This document shows, in pieces, positions 25,601 through 36,437 of a stretch of DNA of 64,000 nucleotides. Origin of the DNA: Morchella semilibera (Eukaryota > Ascomycota > Pezizomycetes > Pezizales > Morchellaceae); the NCBI GenBank assembly GCA_009192285.1, contig CM018603.1:558001-622000 (forward strand), given 5' to 3'. Position 1 is the stretch's first letter. Every line of letters begins with the position of its first letter. Under the pieces are notes generated by a model. The model made no database searches. It saw nothing but the letters and a program-made list of their open reading frames with translations, and was not told the origin of the DNA. Both the position numbers and the translations under genes were made by a program.

Positions 25601-28600
25601 TTATCTGCAAGATACAGAAAACGAAGCGAGGATGCAAATGTGTTATAGATACGACTTGATGCTGCTGAATCTTTTCTTGGTTGACTTCCAGCAGTTCCAT
25701 TCTCCGACCCTGCTTTAGATATCACAGACCCCTTCCTAGTGTTATTTGTATACACTGAAGCCACAGAATCTTTTCTTCCAGCGTCTCCTAATGAGCCGCC
25801 AACACTTAGTAATCCGCTAGAAGTTTTCACAGAATCTTCGTCCTTGGTGTTCTCTTTCACAGGTGATAGGTTGTCTATTGGTGGTGACGGTATAGGAACA
25901 GCTGTCGGGTTCGTAATGGGCTTTGGAAACCCCTTTAAAAGATTCGAGGATACATTCAACGTCCTCAAACTCGTCATCTGCCAGATCTCTCCGGGAAGAA
26001 CTTTGAGATTGTTGTCATGTAGATCAAGAAATTTCAACTCCTGGAGTTGCCCGATCTCCTTTGGTAAAGAAGCAAGCTCATTATTAAAACAACTGAGATG
26101 TTCTAATTTCTTTAGCAGTCCAATTTGCGGGGGGAATGAGACGATATGATTCATGTCCAGAACAAGCTTTTCCAAGTTTGGAAGCTTCTCGAACAGGGTC
26201 TCCGCAAGTGCCGCAAGTTTCGCCTCCGATAGATTTAAGAGCTTGAGCATTGGCATCACCGACACAAGATTAAATCTCGTAACAGGGTTGGTGTTCAAAT
26301 GCAACGCACGCAGCTTAGGGAAAGAATATTGGAAACAGGTAACCGCGTTATTGTTGGCAATTACCAACTCTAATCTAGGTAAATCTGCAACGATATCGAT
26401 ATCATGTAACTTGTTGTATCGCACATCCAGCTCCTTTAACGAGCCCAACATTGAAAACGTCTGTGTAAGCGGCCCAGAGAGAAGATTATTTGTTGCTGTA
26501 AGCCGTTCTAGCGCTGAAAGTTGCCCAATCTCCAATGGAAAATTCTTGATCATGTTGAATGAGATATCAAGATCGACCAATGTTACCAGCTCACAAATAA
26601 ACGTTGGGAGACAAGGAAGAAAGTTGGAAGACAAGTTCAAGCTCCTGAGACTCTTGAACCTACTAAAACACTCAGGCAAGGCTCTAAGGCGGTTATTTGC
26701 CATCTTTAGCGCGACTAAAGATGCATGGTTCTCCAACGAGGCATTGTCTAATTCGGATAGTCGGTTATTCGAGACATCCAGGTACGTCAACCTAGAGGCT
26801 GCAGAAATGCTAGAGGGAAGCCTCTCGACTTCATTGCCTTGGAATTCGATTTTTCTCAAGTTGACACACTGTTGTATGAAATCTGTTGGTATATTGAGTG
26901 AGAGATTGCGTGAAAGATTCAAAGATATAATTTCCGGGGATTTATGATATAGAGTAATTGGAATTGCCAAAAGATTGCGACCTTGCAGGTCAACATGGCT
27001 GAACTTTTGCAATTTATTAAGACCTGGGTCCTGATCCTATTGATAATAAAACCAACTATTAGTGAGCCCCATCCTCTCAGTCTGTCATAAGATCACGTCT
27101 ACATACCAAAGAATAGCCACCCATCCGAGACATCATAAAAGTAAATCGGCACAAGTAGCCATGGTCTTCTCTTCCGATTTCTTCTAGGTGATCGTCTTCG
27201 GTATATCCAGCTTGTTCTAATACCCTCTTCTGTATTTTTAACGGTCGTTCGTTAGGACCAAGGATACGCAAGAGGCCATTCTTCTTCATCACAATCTGAT
27301 AGTTTTTCAGATCATCCTGCAGGAAAGATTTCCGACCGAGTAACTGCAGGACATCAGTTACTGAGGCTTGAAGCTTACAGGACAGTGTTGCAAAGGTTGA
27401 GTCAGCTCGGAATACTCGTATACAGTACTATATGAGGTGTCAGTTCACATATGTTTTTCCAGCTAAAGACAGAGAGGTGTTTGCATACCTGCGTGTCTTC
27501 CGATACATCTCCCCCTCCTTCTTCCTCTAACACCGATTTTTCATTGATATCATTCGGATTTCCCGAACCCCAACTTTCTGGCGGCTCCCAGGTTATCTCA
27601 GTACCCACAGGGGGGGTTTTCTCTTGATTTTCCCACAAAAAAGAGGTCCCGGGGCCTGGTTCTACCGATTGAGCTCCGGTCTGTTTTACGAACTCATGGA
27701 TATTTGAGAGATCTGTATCAAGTGTGAACTGAGTTGGTTGCTTCCCCATATCTTTGGCGCTACGAGGTGCACGACGAGCGGCCCCCAAGCCCCCCCCCGA
27801 ACCGGGTCCCTCATAGGAAGCCTCCCGCCTACCAGCACGCACTCTAGGAATACCGGACGCCCCTTTTCTCCGAGCTTGTTGCACCATCTCCACTGGGGCG
27901 TAGTCCAATGTTCGAGGGTTAACGTACTCACACGTAGCCGGGCCCCTCTTGGGGGTGACGTGAACTGGTGAGATACCACTTGCTGAAACCGTTACAGGCT
28001 CAGAACTCTTCCCTTTTAACCCTTTTGATCTCACAGATGGTTCGTCTTTATCGTCTTTAGATTTCCCCCAAAGACTTCCCCACAAGGAAGGCTTTTTATG
28101 GGTATGCTCACTGGGAGATCTGGGCGGGTTGTTTGAGAGTGAGCTGGCAACTGAAGGGGTTGGTGATCCAGGTCGTATGAGCCGTGTTTGTGATGAATGA
28201 GAGGAGGCGGTTCCGTCTAAATGTAGCCTGAGGCCTTTCCTATGATCATGGCCTAGACTTGATAACGACAAGGATTCCTTTTGTGCTGAGGATGGTCGTG
28301 GAGGTAACTCCTTGTCGAGTCCCTTGTCCCGATCCTTATCCCTATTTTTGCTACGATGAATAAATCTATGAGAATGCGAGGATGTGGAACTTTGTTCTCC
28401 CTGGTCTAGTCTTCTATCATCCATTTGTATCGGGGCGTCGTGAACAGGTGCATCACCTAGTCGACGAATATCCTATAAGAGAGCTCGTGTTAACCTTAAT
28501 CCTTAAACCCCATCCACGAATATAATACAACCCATAGTTAACTTACCTCCGGATCTTGGTACAAAAACGGCACAACGTCTGAGGAAGGTACAGGAGTTCG

Positions 28601-29631
28601 AGGCCGTGAATATGTGGGTGTGGTAGGCCTAATTCCATAGTGTGAACGAGGTGTAGAATTTGGTGGTAATGATGATTCGGAGGAAGCAGGGCTGTCGTTA
28701 TTGTCCCCATCCCCGAAGAATTTCTTCATAATCTGTCTCCCTATAGACGACTTCGAGCCTGTAGACGAGGCATTGGTAATCACTGAGGCAACTGACGGAC
28801 GTCGATCATCTGACGGAAAATAGCTATCCGATGACCGGTCATTACGATCGCCTGAAGAAGGTGCAGTACCAGGTCGCAGCGGGGGCGAGAGCTGATATTG
28901 CTCTTGGGTATGTGGGGAATGGGAATCAAAGGCAAAGTTGCCATTCAAGAAGCTTGTTGTAGGTGTAGAGGAAGATGCCGACGGATTCATGGGCGAATTA
29001 GCTGCGGATGGAGGATTTTGGCGTAGAATGAAAGGAGGTGTCTGCAGAACTGCGAGCTCACGACGATGATCACTCATAATCGGGCCAGTATTCTGAGACG
29101 ATAATGGGGGTGAGTGATTAACGGGGGCAAACGACCCTGGAGAAACGTTCTGTTCTCTATCAAATCTGTAGAGCAAGCAAGCGAAGCGGATAGCCGCAAC
29201 AACATCGCGTCAGCGCTCAATGACATCGTGACAGGAGATCAAACAACTAGTCCAGGCCCACACGAACCAACTAGCCCCTGCAACGAAACCTAACGGCAAA
29301 CCCTGTTTCTTTTTTCTTTCTTTTTTTTTTTTTTTTTTTTTTTTTTTTCAATCCTCTCACTTACGGATTTTCGTTACATAGGGGCAGGTATCTAAGGGAC
29401 CTGGAACCTTGACAGAAGGGGAGAAGGGGTTGTAGGTTGTAAGGGGAATTTAAATTGATGATAGCCAATCGAATAAGAAATAACAAGCACTCACTTTCGA
29501 GGCCTGGCAGGGACCTGGATAGGGTTTCGGCTTCCCTGCGACATTGAAGTATCTTGCCCGTAGCGCGAAGAGTTTAATGAATGGTACGAGGTGGCCGAGT
29601 TCGTCCGCTGACGCTGCTCGTGTCGAGTCAT
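22610..29631 (-). CDS. CYR1: fungal adenylate cyclase (RA, LRR, PP2C and cyclase domains)
   Basis: Eight exons, 5' to 3' on the minus strand: 29631-29495, 29165-28547, 28472-27489, 27427-27107, 27036-25271, 25206-23997, 23860-22892, 22831-22610, giving 6228 nt and 2075 residues. Residues 1-580 are a Ser/Pro-rich disordered region. Residues about 581-687 are the Ras-association domain (CIRVFRADSTFATLSC). About 690-1275 are leucine-rich repeats (LRSLNLSSNFLPCLP, LKFLDLHDNNLKVLP). About 1340-1660 is the PP2C-like domain (CIVGMFDGQ, VGDAMAIMVQ). About 1690-1870 is the class III cyclase core (VFTDIKNSTLLWE, KTEGDAFMVCF). It makes cAMP from ATP at membranes under Ras control. The last exon is chosen because the 60-nt intron has an ACTAAC branch and yields ITRIE-NSMTTLYLRK; an earlier AG would leave only 32 nt. 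Intron 1 (329 nt) holds a long poly-T tract (about 29317-29348). An in-frame Met lies upstream at 29724. Confidence 0.93.
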
Positions 29632-31714
29632 GATGTTTGATACGTGAATATGATGCGCTCCACGGGGAGGGACCTTTGCGAGGGGATGGGCACAACCACC
29701 TGTATACGTATATACAGGAATCACTTCTTGTCTCCCGCCCTTCTTCCTCGTTATCTCACTCTGTTGTCTGGCTGTGGGTTTTCTTGTCGTTTTTTTCTTG
29801 GGATCTTTCCCTCTGTCTAATTATCCCTTTCCTTTTCCTTTCTCCCCAACCCACTATGCGTATTTAACACGACTTGATGGGGTTGTGTTCGCAGCCGTCG
29901 GACACAGTAACTGATGCACTAAACCGCCATGACAGGGCAGGACAACGACAGCGCAGTTCGGGAATGCTGACTGACGGGCGGGTAAGTAGTTGGAGCAGGT
30001 AGCTGTAGCACGGAGTTGTAGATACTTGTATTATATCGAAGGAGATGATGAACCCAAGCAGCAAAGAGGACGAAGCGAACGGGGTTGAAAAGTAAGTGTG
30101 GGGATTCACTGGGGAATACGATGATTGGGGAGACTCTGAAATCCTCTAGGCAAGGGGTTGGGTCTTTTTTTTTTCTTTTTTTTTTTTTCTTTCAATGATT
30201 TCCTGCAGTTTGGATTCTTGAAAATAATCTTTCCTATTATTTATTATTTTGCCTGATCTGTGGTTTACTTGATACGGACATGTTGACAGTGCCTAGGCTG
30301 ATGAGTGGAGCGACACGCGAAACGATTGGGCACCCGATCCCCCGCCCTGGCCTGCCAGCAGGAGCTTTCTGCTTCTCCCTCCAAACAACATATGAACCCT
30401 CGAGATCCTCGGTATGGAGATACATGTATGCATTTCATTACCTCTGGATAGAAGCCCGGCGCAAAATCCTATTTTATGCGTATGACTATTTCGCGTCCTA
30501 TCTCTAGAGTAGAGGTATGTAGGCCCTAGAACCCCAGGGAGGGCGCGCGGGATTCCCTCCCATTGTCCCTTTCTATAAATACATGCATATAATGTTATAA
30601 TATTAAGGCATGCTTATTTTATTGTGTCATACAAGTTCAAATGAGTACTTTGTCTAAGAGGTGCTCTTCTCTGTAGAGCACACTCTCGCTCCCCTTTACT
30701 ACATGTATGTCGCCCCATCATTCTACTCGAGCCCGTCATAGCTAAATTACTGATAAAGTGGATACCGAGTCAATGGTTACTCGCTTCCACTGTTCAATGG
30801 AGTGCGCATTTGCAATCATGCATGCATAGGCTCTGTGCGCTGAGCATGCATATACATAAAGGCACAGTTTCCATATCACGAATTCGTTCAAATTCTACCT
30901 CATGTAGTAGGAATCTAGGGTACAACACAAAAGACTCCCATAGATGGGTCACGGGCCACCCGGCAACAATCGGTGGAAAAAGCAAAGCTCGATCCCCGAA
31001 AATCTTCATGTGTTTATCGAGCTCACTAGGCTCGCACCTTCGGGACCACCTTCGATGGGGCTGTAGACCTTGGTGTGTTATTGTTGTATGTCCTAAGTTG
31101 GTCCATCTCTAGAGGTACCTCGCTATCGATACTCGCGCGTTAACTAAGTCGTCGGATATCGTTGCGACCAAACGCTTACCAAAAATTCCGAATAAATGAA
31201 ACGCACATACTTGTATGTACTCACATCGTACATGTAGTCCCGCATATAGGGTTAGGGTATTTTGTTATCACAACCAACATGTAGGGACCTCTTAGATTGC
31301 AACCGACTCAACGCGAACGGAGCCTTAAACATTTACTTTAGAGGCCACGTAAGGAACGAATTATCCAAGCCTACATGTATTTACTTACATATACTTTTTG
31401 AGAAACAAACCTGTATATGTGTTACACACATGTACATGATAGAGACCAGTGTTCCACATTTACCTCGAGTACAGACTGTACAGCTACAGCAAAAAATGGA
31501 GTAAACTACATGTACATGTACATGCACCGTACATGGGTAAGTCTGTAGACAGTGGTCATAGTACATTTAGTGATGATTAGGTAAGAATGTGTCAAATTAA
31601 TACTCGATTGTCTCTCTGTAACTACAATAATACGGGATGGTTATGTATATACAGTACTCATTCTACTCTACAGTGCCGGTTTAATTCGGTTCGGTATTCG
31701 TCACTACATGTATG

Positions 31715-31804
31715 TACTTGCGGTGAAATTAAGTATTATCTCTCGCGATAGCATGGTTGCCAGCGCGGTTGGGACAATACTTACATGTAATTTCACCCCA
31801 AGTA
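31715..31804. mobile_element. short copy (A) of the TACTTGGGGTGAAATTA inverted-repeat family
   Basis: The left end TACTTGCGGTGAAATTAAGT and the inverted right end TACTTGGGGTGAAATTACAT face each other across 90 bp. The interior (TCTCGCGAT, GGTTGCCAGCGC, TTGGGACAA) matches both flanks of the longer copy at 54589-54845 in inverted orientation, so this is an internally deleted derivative. A TACATGTA sits inside its right arm. Confidence 0.7.
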
Positions 31805-32223
31805 CACCCGCAGGAAAAAAGTGAAGAAACAGCGGGTGCAACCCATCCGAACTCCAATGCAAAATTGAAAATAAAAATAAAAAGAAGTAATAAAGTAACT
31901 AAACAACAAATTACAGAGTAGCGGCTATGGCCTCTAAACTATATTCACCACTTTTACTACTGCTGCAATTCTCTTTGGCATGCTGTCAATGATTTTATGT
32001 ACATTTCCCACAATCCGGCCTTTCCTACTCTTCCCTATAGCTAGCTTGGGCCTCAATAATCTTTATGCTTCTATTTAGAGTAGCCTCTATCCACCTTCCA
32101 GACTTGTCAGGAGGCATGGCTATGAAAAACTTGTGGGGTTGTATTGTAGGTCTGGGGATGTCAAGTTAGAGGCACCCGTTGTCACGCTTCTCGCTGTTTC
32201 CTCACTTTTTTCCTGCGGGTGTA
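31803..32223 (-). mobile_element. Tc1/mariner remnant with intact TA-flanked inverted ends
   Basis: The ends are TA-CACCCGCAGGAAAAAAGTGA on the left and its mirror CCTGCGGGTG-TA on the right, about 32 bp with one mismatch, flanked by TA on both sides as in Tc1/mariner insertions. On the minus strand the interior resembles the C-terminus of a Tc1-type transposase: a piece reading ATTGACAGCATGCCAAAGAG (IDSMPKR), followed by IAAVVK, fits the family's usual closing motif. Upstream is SKSGRWIEATLNRS-like sequence in several frames with stops. At 421 bp it is an internally deleted, dead copy, but its termini look usable in trans. Its left TA is also the end of repeat copy A. Confidence 0.75.
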
Positions 32224-32701
32224 CATACATGTAATGTAGCACGGCCCCGAAATCTAGGGCTTTTGGGCAGATTTTGATAGTTTTCAGGAGTGCCCGACCG
32301 AGTAAAATGCTGCATATACCACGAATGCCCAGACGATTTTTTAGAAGTTACAAGTCATCTGGGTTATATTTCTGGTATTTAACTTGCATATTATGTATTC
32401 TTATGCTATATCATAAAGTTGTAGGTCATACAGAAATTCGAAAAGGCGTGATTCAGACGGTTTTTAGTGCATGGTTTTGCTTCGGTGATTTATGCCCAGG
32501 CGCTCATATTCCTAAGCCAGGTCGTTTCTAAGTACATGTACCTACTTATATACATGTGCATAAATATATGATCATGAGATTACAATTGCAACGAACGTAC
32601 TTATGCTAGCTACGTACATATATGCTTGGTCTGTGCATTGCTGAAAGTTTTAAATTTTTTGTACGGCTCTTTATATTGCTATAATATATATATACTACAT
32701 G

Positions 32702-33030
32702 TACTCGGGGTGAATTAAGTATTGGATGACTTCCCGTGGGAATTTAGATTCTAGAATCTGAATCTGAACAGAGGGGGGGAGGGGTCGGTTCAGGTCTCTA
32801 AACTTCAGAAACCTGGAGACCAGTAATATTATTGGTTGTTCGTGAGCCTTTGCCACAGTCCTAGCCAGAAAATCTAGGTTCTAAATCCCCTACGGGAAGT
32901 CATCGATCAGTTGCCCCAATTAATACATGCATACACATGTATTATTGCACTGGCAATCATTCAACCCACCAGACTTGAGGCCTAGCTACAGAACCACAAT
33001 CACTAGCTCAGTACGTTCACTACCATAGGA
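32702..33030. mobile_element. copy (B) of the TACTYGGGG family, interrupted by a foldback element
   Basis: Starts TACTCGGGGTGAATTAAGTA. After the insertion at 32725-32904 it resumes with sequence parallel to the 54.6-kb copy (GCCCCAATTA, TGCACTGGCAATCATTCAAC, CAGAACCACAATCACTAGCT; compare CCCAATTACT, TGCACTGGCAACCATTCAAC, CAGAACTACAATAATTACTA). The right boundary is uncertain. Confidence 0.55.
32725..32904. mobile_element. 180-bp foldback element nested in copy B
   Basis: GATGACTTCCCGTGGGAATT on the left is mirrored by ACGGGAAGTCATC on the right, with the arms continuing imperfectly (TTTAGATTCTAG against CTAGGTTCTAAA). There is no coding capacity. It splits the TACTYGGGG repeat, so it inserted later. 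Confidence 0.55.
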
Positions 33031-33386
33031 CTACGAAATTCTGAATTAAACTGGCATTGGAGGGTACACTACCAATACCGCATTACTAGCGCACTGGACC
33101 TGCTGGTGGGAATAGAAAACTTAGGCCAACCATCTTTTTGCTGGGCAGGCAAACAGCATTTCTCAAAATTGATGCTCGGCCTAAAATCTCTAATACCATA
33201 GTGATCCCACCGGCCCCCTGTAGTTGCGAGGACCTATAATACTACATGTATATCATGCTGGGTCGGTATTTAATGTACATACATGTACGTATATACATGC
33301 ACCCATCTTGACTTTCATTCGGGGTTCCAGGACATATATATACATTAGTTGATCGGGTCTTTAATAGACCCTTTAGGATGTACTAG

Positions 33387-33622
33387 TAGAGTCGCTCACG
33401 GGTGTGTGGCGACCACGGGTGCGTGGGAATTTTACTTTGTTTCCTTCCACAGGACAGCTAAACTTATAAAAACAAGTAAATGCGAAATAGCGTATGAGGT
33501 TTGGGTAGTTCATGGTCTTGAATTATGAATTTTTGCAAATTGATTTTGGTACTCACCATGTTGAGACAGAAAGATCCCCACGCACCCGTGGTCACCACAC
33601 ACCCGTGAGCGAGCCTACTCTA
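33387..33622. mobile_element. 236-bp MITE with ~45-bp GC-rich inverted ends
   Basis: The left arm TAGAGTCGCTCACGGGTGTG continues TGGCGACCACGGGTGCGTGG. The right arm, inverted, reads TAGAGTAGGCTCGCTCACGG then GTGTGTGGTGACCACGGGTG. The arms are nearly identical over about 45 bp around an AT-rich loop. TACTAGTA lies directly at the left boundary. Confidence 0.7.
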
Positions 33623-34070
33623 GTTCCCTACCCAACGAGTTCACCGAGCGCAGCACCCAATTTTCCTCACGCTCAGTAGGTGGTGATCTCGCTTGGTGGG
33701 GGATGAGGGTATAATATGGTGCGGAAAGTTATTACCAACAGGGTCCACGAGTGATATGATATGCATGTGGCGCGGTGGCGCTAGTATTGCCACATGTCCC
33801 TGTGATCCTCAAAGCTTGGCAAGACATCGCCACTGTACTCGAACATCGTCTGCGTTGTGTCATTTCCCCCGCCAACCTCATCTTCATCAGAACAAGCACA
33901 CCCATATACAAACATCGTATAGATCTTAACGCGCGTTTCTACTTCTACCTCCTTTTAAATAGCTTCTGCCCACCTCAGGTCGCGCATCTTGGAGACACTC
34001 CAAACTCCAAGGCGTCTAACCACCTCCTACTTGTCCACTTCAGAGCTTGGGCCTCGTTTAAAACCTCGAG

Positions 34071-36437
34071 ATGGACAGCAAACTTGATTACCTCCAGTCT
34101 GGCTTTGATCCAAATACCCTTAAAGTTGCTGAGCTTCGCGCAATCCTCCTGGAGAACGGAGTCGACTTCTCACTTTCTGCGAAAAAGGCACAGCTTGTTG
34201 AGCTATTTACCCAACATATTACTCCAAACGCCCGTACTATTTTAAATGCTCACAAGGGTGTAAAGGCGTCTAGCCGTGGAATAGTCGATGTGAATCTTGA
34301 CGGCACCCCATCGGTTGTGGCGACTCCTAGAAGGACGTCGCGCCGCACCGCTTCTCGCATGGGGACAGTAGATACTGAAGAGGAGGAAGAGACACCCAGA
34401 CCCGCGCGGGCCTCTAGGCGATCGGCATCGGTCAAAAGGGCTTCAGGGAAGCATGCTCGAGTACCAGAAACAGATAAATCAGAAATTGAGGACCAAGAGC
34501 CGCCAAGAAGCATCCGGAAAACTCGAAGTAGTAGTGTTCGCCAATCCGTTATACCTAAGGCTGAGAATCCCGAAGCTCCTCCATCGAAGCTTAAGCTCGA
34601 AAATTCAGAGGACGATAGCACGGTATTTTCATCACATAATCCTTTCCAGGGTGGGTCATCTCCTGTCACAAGATCGTCCCGAATGGACTGATCGTCGTAG
34701 AGTGAGTATTTTCCCTCAATATAGAAGGTGGAGTTTTACACCAACTAATTATTGCATAGGCTCCGGCTGGTGGGGGAAAACGCAGATCAGTATCTGTTAA
34801 AAGGAGAACAGATTTTACTCCGTCAGAACGTGATTCTGGCTACGCTCCAATCGGCACAATGGCTGTACCATCCTCCAAGAAACTCCCACTCTCAAGATTA
34901 CCAAGTTCTAAGAATGATGTCAAAAGAAAAGGTATAGTTAAGAAAGAGGAGGAAGAGGAAGACTACTCTCTTGAACCTGGTGAGGAGTTTACTCCAGAAG
35001 AGACAGAAGAAATTTCTAGGGAGCCGGGAGCCCCTCTGAGAAGGAGAACAGGTGGTCAGGCATCTCCCACGGGCACAAGTATGCTTTGGGCTATCATATT
35101 ATCGCTATTGGTTGGTTATTTCATGTGGTGGCGGAAGGAGAAAAAGGAGGTGGGCTATTGTGGGCTAGGGAAACTTGGTTTGTTTCTCTTTTTGAATCCG
35201 TTTGGAAGGTACTAACAAGCCTTATAAGATATGCAAACATACAACTCTGACTGGACAAGCCTTATTCGCCCTCAATGCGAGCCCTGCCCCCAGAATGCCA
35301 TCTGCAAATTTAACTTCGAGGCTGATTGCAAAGACGATTATGTTCTCGTTCCCAATCCACTGTCTTTTGGGGGGCTAGTGCCTCTTCCCCCTACATGTGA
35401 GCCAGATTCAGAGAAGCTTCGAAGAATCGCAATCTTGTCAGATGAGGCTATCAGGGTCTTGAGGGAACGAGCAGCAGACGTTGAATGTGGAGAAGCTTCG
35501 CTAGGAAAAGGCGAGGAGGCAGGAGTCTCGGAGGCCGATCTGAGGCAAGTGTTGTATAACCTAAAAGCCGTTAGTCCCGCGGAATATTTTCCCATGTTCT
35601 CTTTTGTGTGGTGTCGCAATCGTCCACATCCTTTGTTTGAATATCACTAACTTTATTTCTTCCTTCATAGCCGGGCTTGTCGGACGCGCAGTTCAACGAG
35701 CTATGGAGGTATGCACTAGATGACGTGTCGAATCGAGAAGAGGTTGTTTCCACCAAGAATAGGTAATACAGATTTCAATTCAATTCAGAAGGAAGAGCAT
35801 TCTTATCTGACTTAGGTTTCCGATGGGTACACCCACAGCCAAGATGTCAACTACCTACGATCAACCTCTCTCGCTAGCATTCCGCTCGGCTGTGCGGTCC
35901 GCAAGTCAATCACCGGATCCATGGTCAGACATCGAATCGAGCTTATTGGTATGTACTTCGCCATTTATTGTTCATTACTAGGCTTGCTAACACATCTTAT
36001 AATATACAGGAGTAATTCTTGTCACTGTCATCCTAACCCGTCTCCGGTCACACATCGCGGCAAGCCGTCAATACAAAGAGCAAGTAACTCAGCTAGTCCA
36101 CGTCGCATTTCAGAAACTCGCCCAACACGCTACGAACAACCCAACGGAGCCGTGGATCGGGGCCGTTCAGCTGAGGGATCAGGTTTTACAACACGAGTTC
36201 AACCCGCAGAAACGCAAGCAATTATGGGACGGGGTGCAGAAGATCGTCGAGATGAATAGCAATGTCCGTGCTGGTGAGAGAGAGATATCGGGTGAAGTGA
36301 TGAGGGTCTGGACATGGATCGGTGGGAGGATCTCAAGCGCGAGGATGGTTAACGGTATGGGTATTACTGGAGAGATAGAAGGTAATTGGGGCGACGTCAA
36401 CAGGGGTCAGCAGGAGTTCTCGCGGGTTATTGTATGA
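34071..36437 (+). CDS. SRC1: SRC1/HEH1-type inner nuclear membrane protein (HeH + Man1-Src1 domain)
   Basis: Exon 1 starts at the ATG 34071. The HeH/LEM-like fold is at residues about 12-50 (DPNTLKVAELRAILLENGVD, KKAQLVELF). A basic, Ser-rich nucleoplasmic segment follows with an NPFQGGSSP motif. Later exons: 34760-35177, 35229-35569, 35671-35762, one beginning at 35816 or about 35851 and ending 35948, and 36010-36437. They encode TM1 (TSMLWAIILSLLVGYFMWW), a lumenal Man1-Src1 region with paired Cys (PQCEPCPQNAIC), TM2 (IELIGVILVTVILTRL), and a winged-helix-like tail (WIGAVQLRDQVL). It acts at the nuclear envelope in chromatin tethering. Two joints are unresolved. Exon 1 meets a TGA at 34689 before the good GTGAGT donor at 34702, and the acceptor of exon 5 is ambiguous. 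Yeast SRC1 is known to be alternatively spliced with a frame change, so the first joint deserves RNA evidence. Confidence 0.82.

Larger units (their letters stand above)
29632..34070. other. 4.4-kb gene-free transposon and palindrome island
   Basis: The first few hundred bases are the CYR1 promoter (T-rich run about 30165-30192). From about 30.4 kb there is no coding sequence but a very high density of TACATGTA palindromes (at least a dozen between 30.4 and 33.3 kb), a TTAGGGTTAGGG-like run near 31250, and the inverted-repeat elements listed separately. The last about 300 bases lead SRC1. Confidence 0.6.

Noticed and set aside
26153-26947. 264-codon + strand ORF
   Set aside because: Antisense of the CYR1 leucine-rich repeats; periodic LRR codons commonly leave the opposite strand open.
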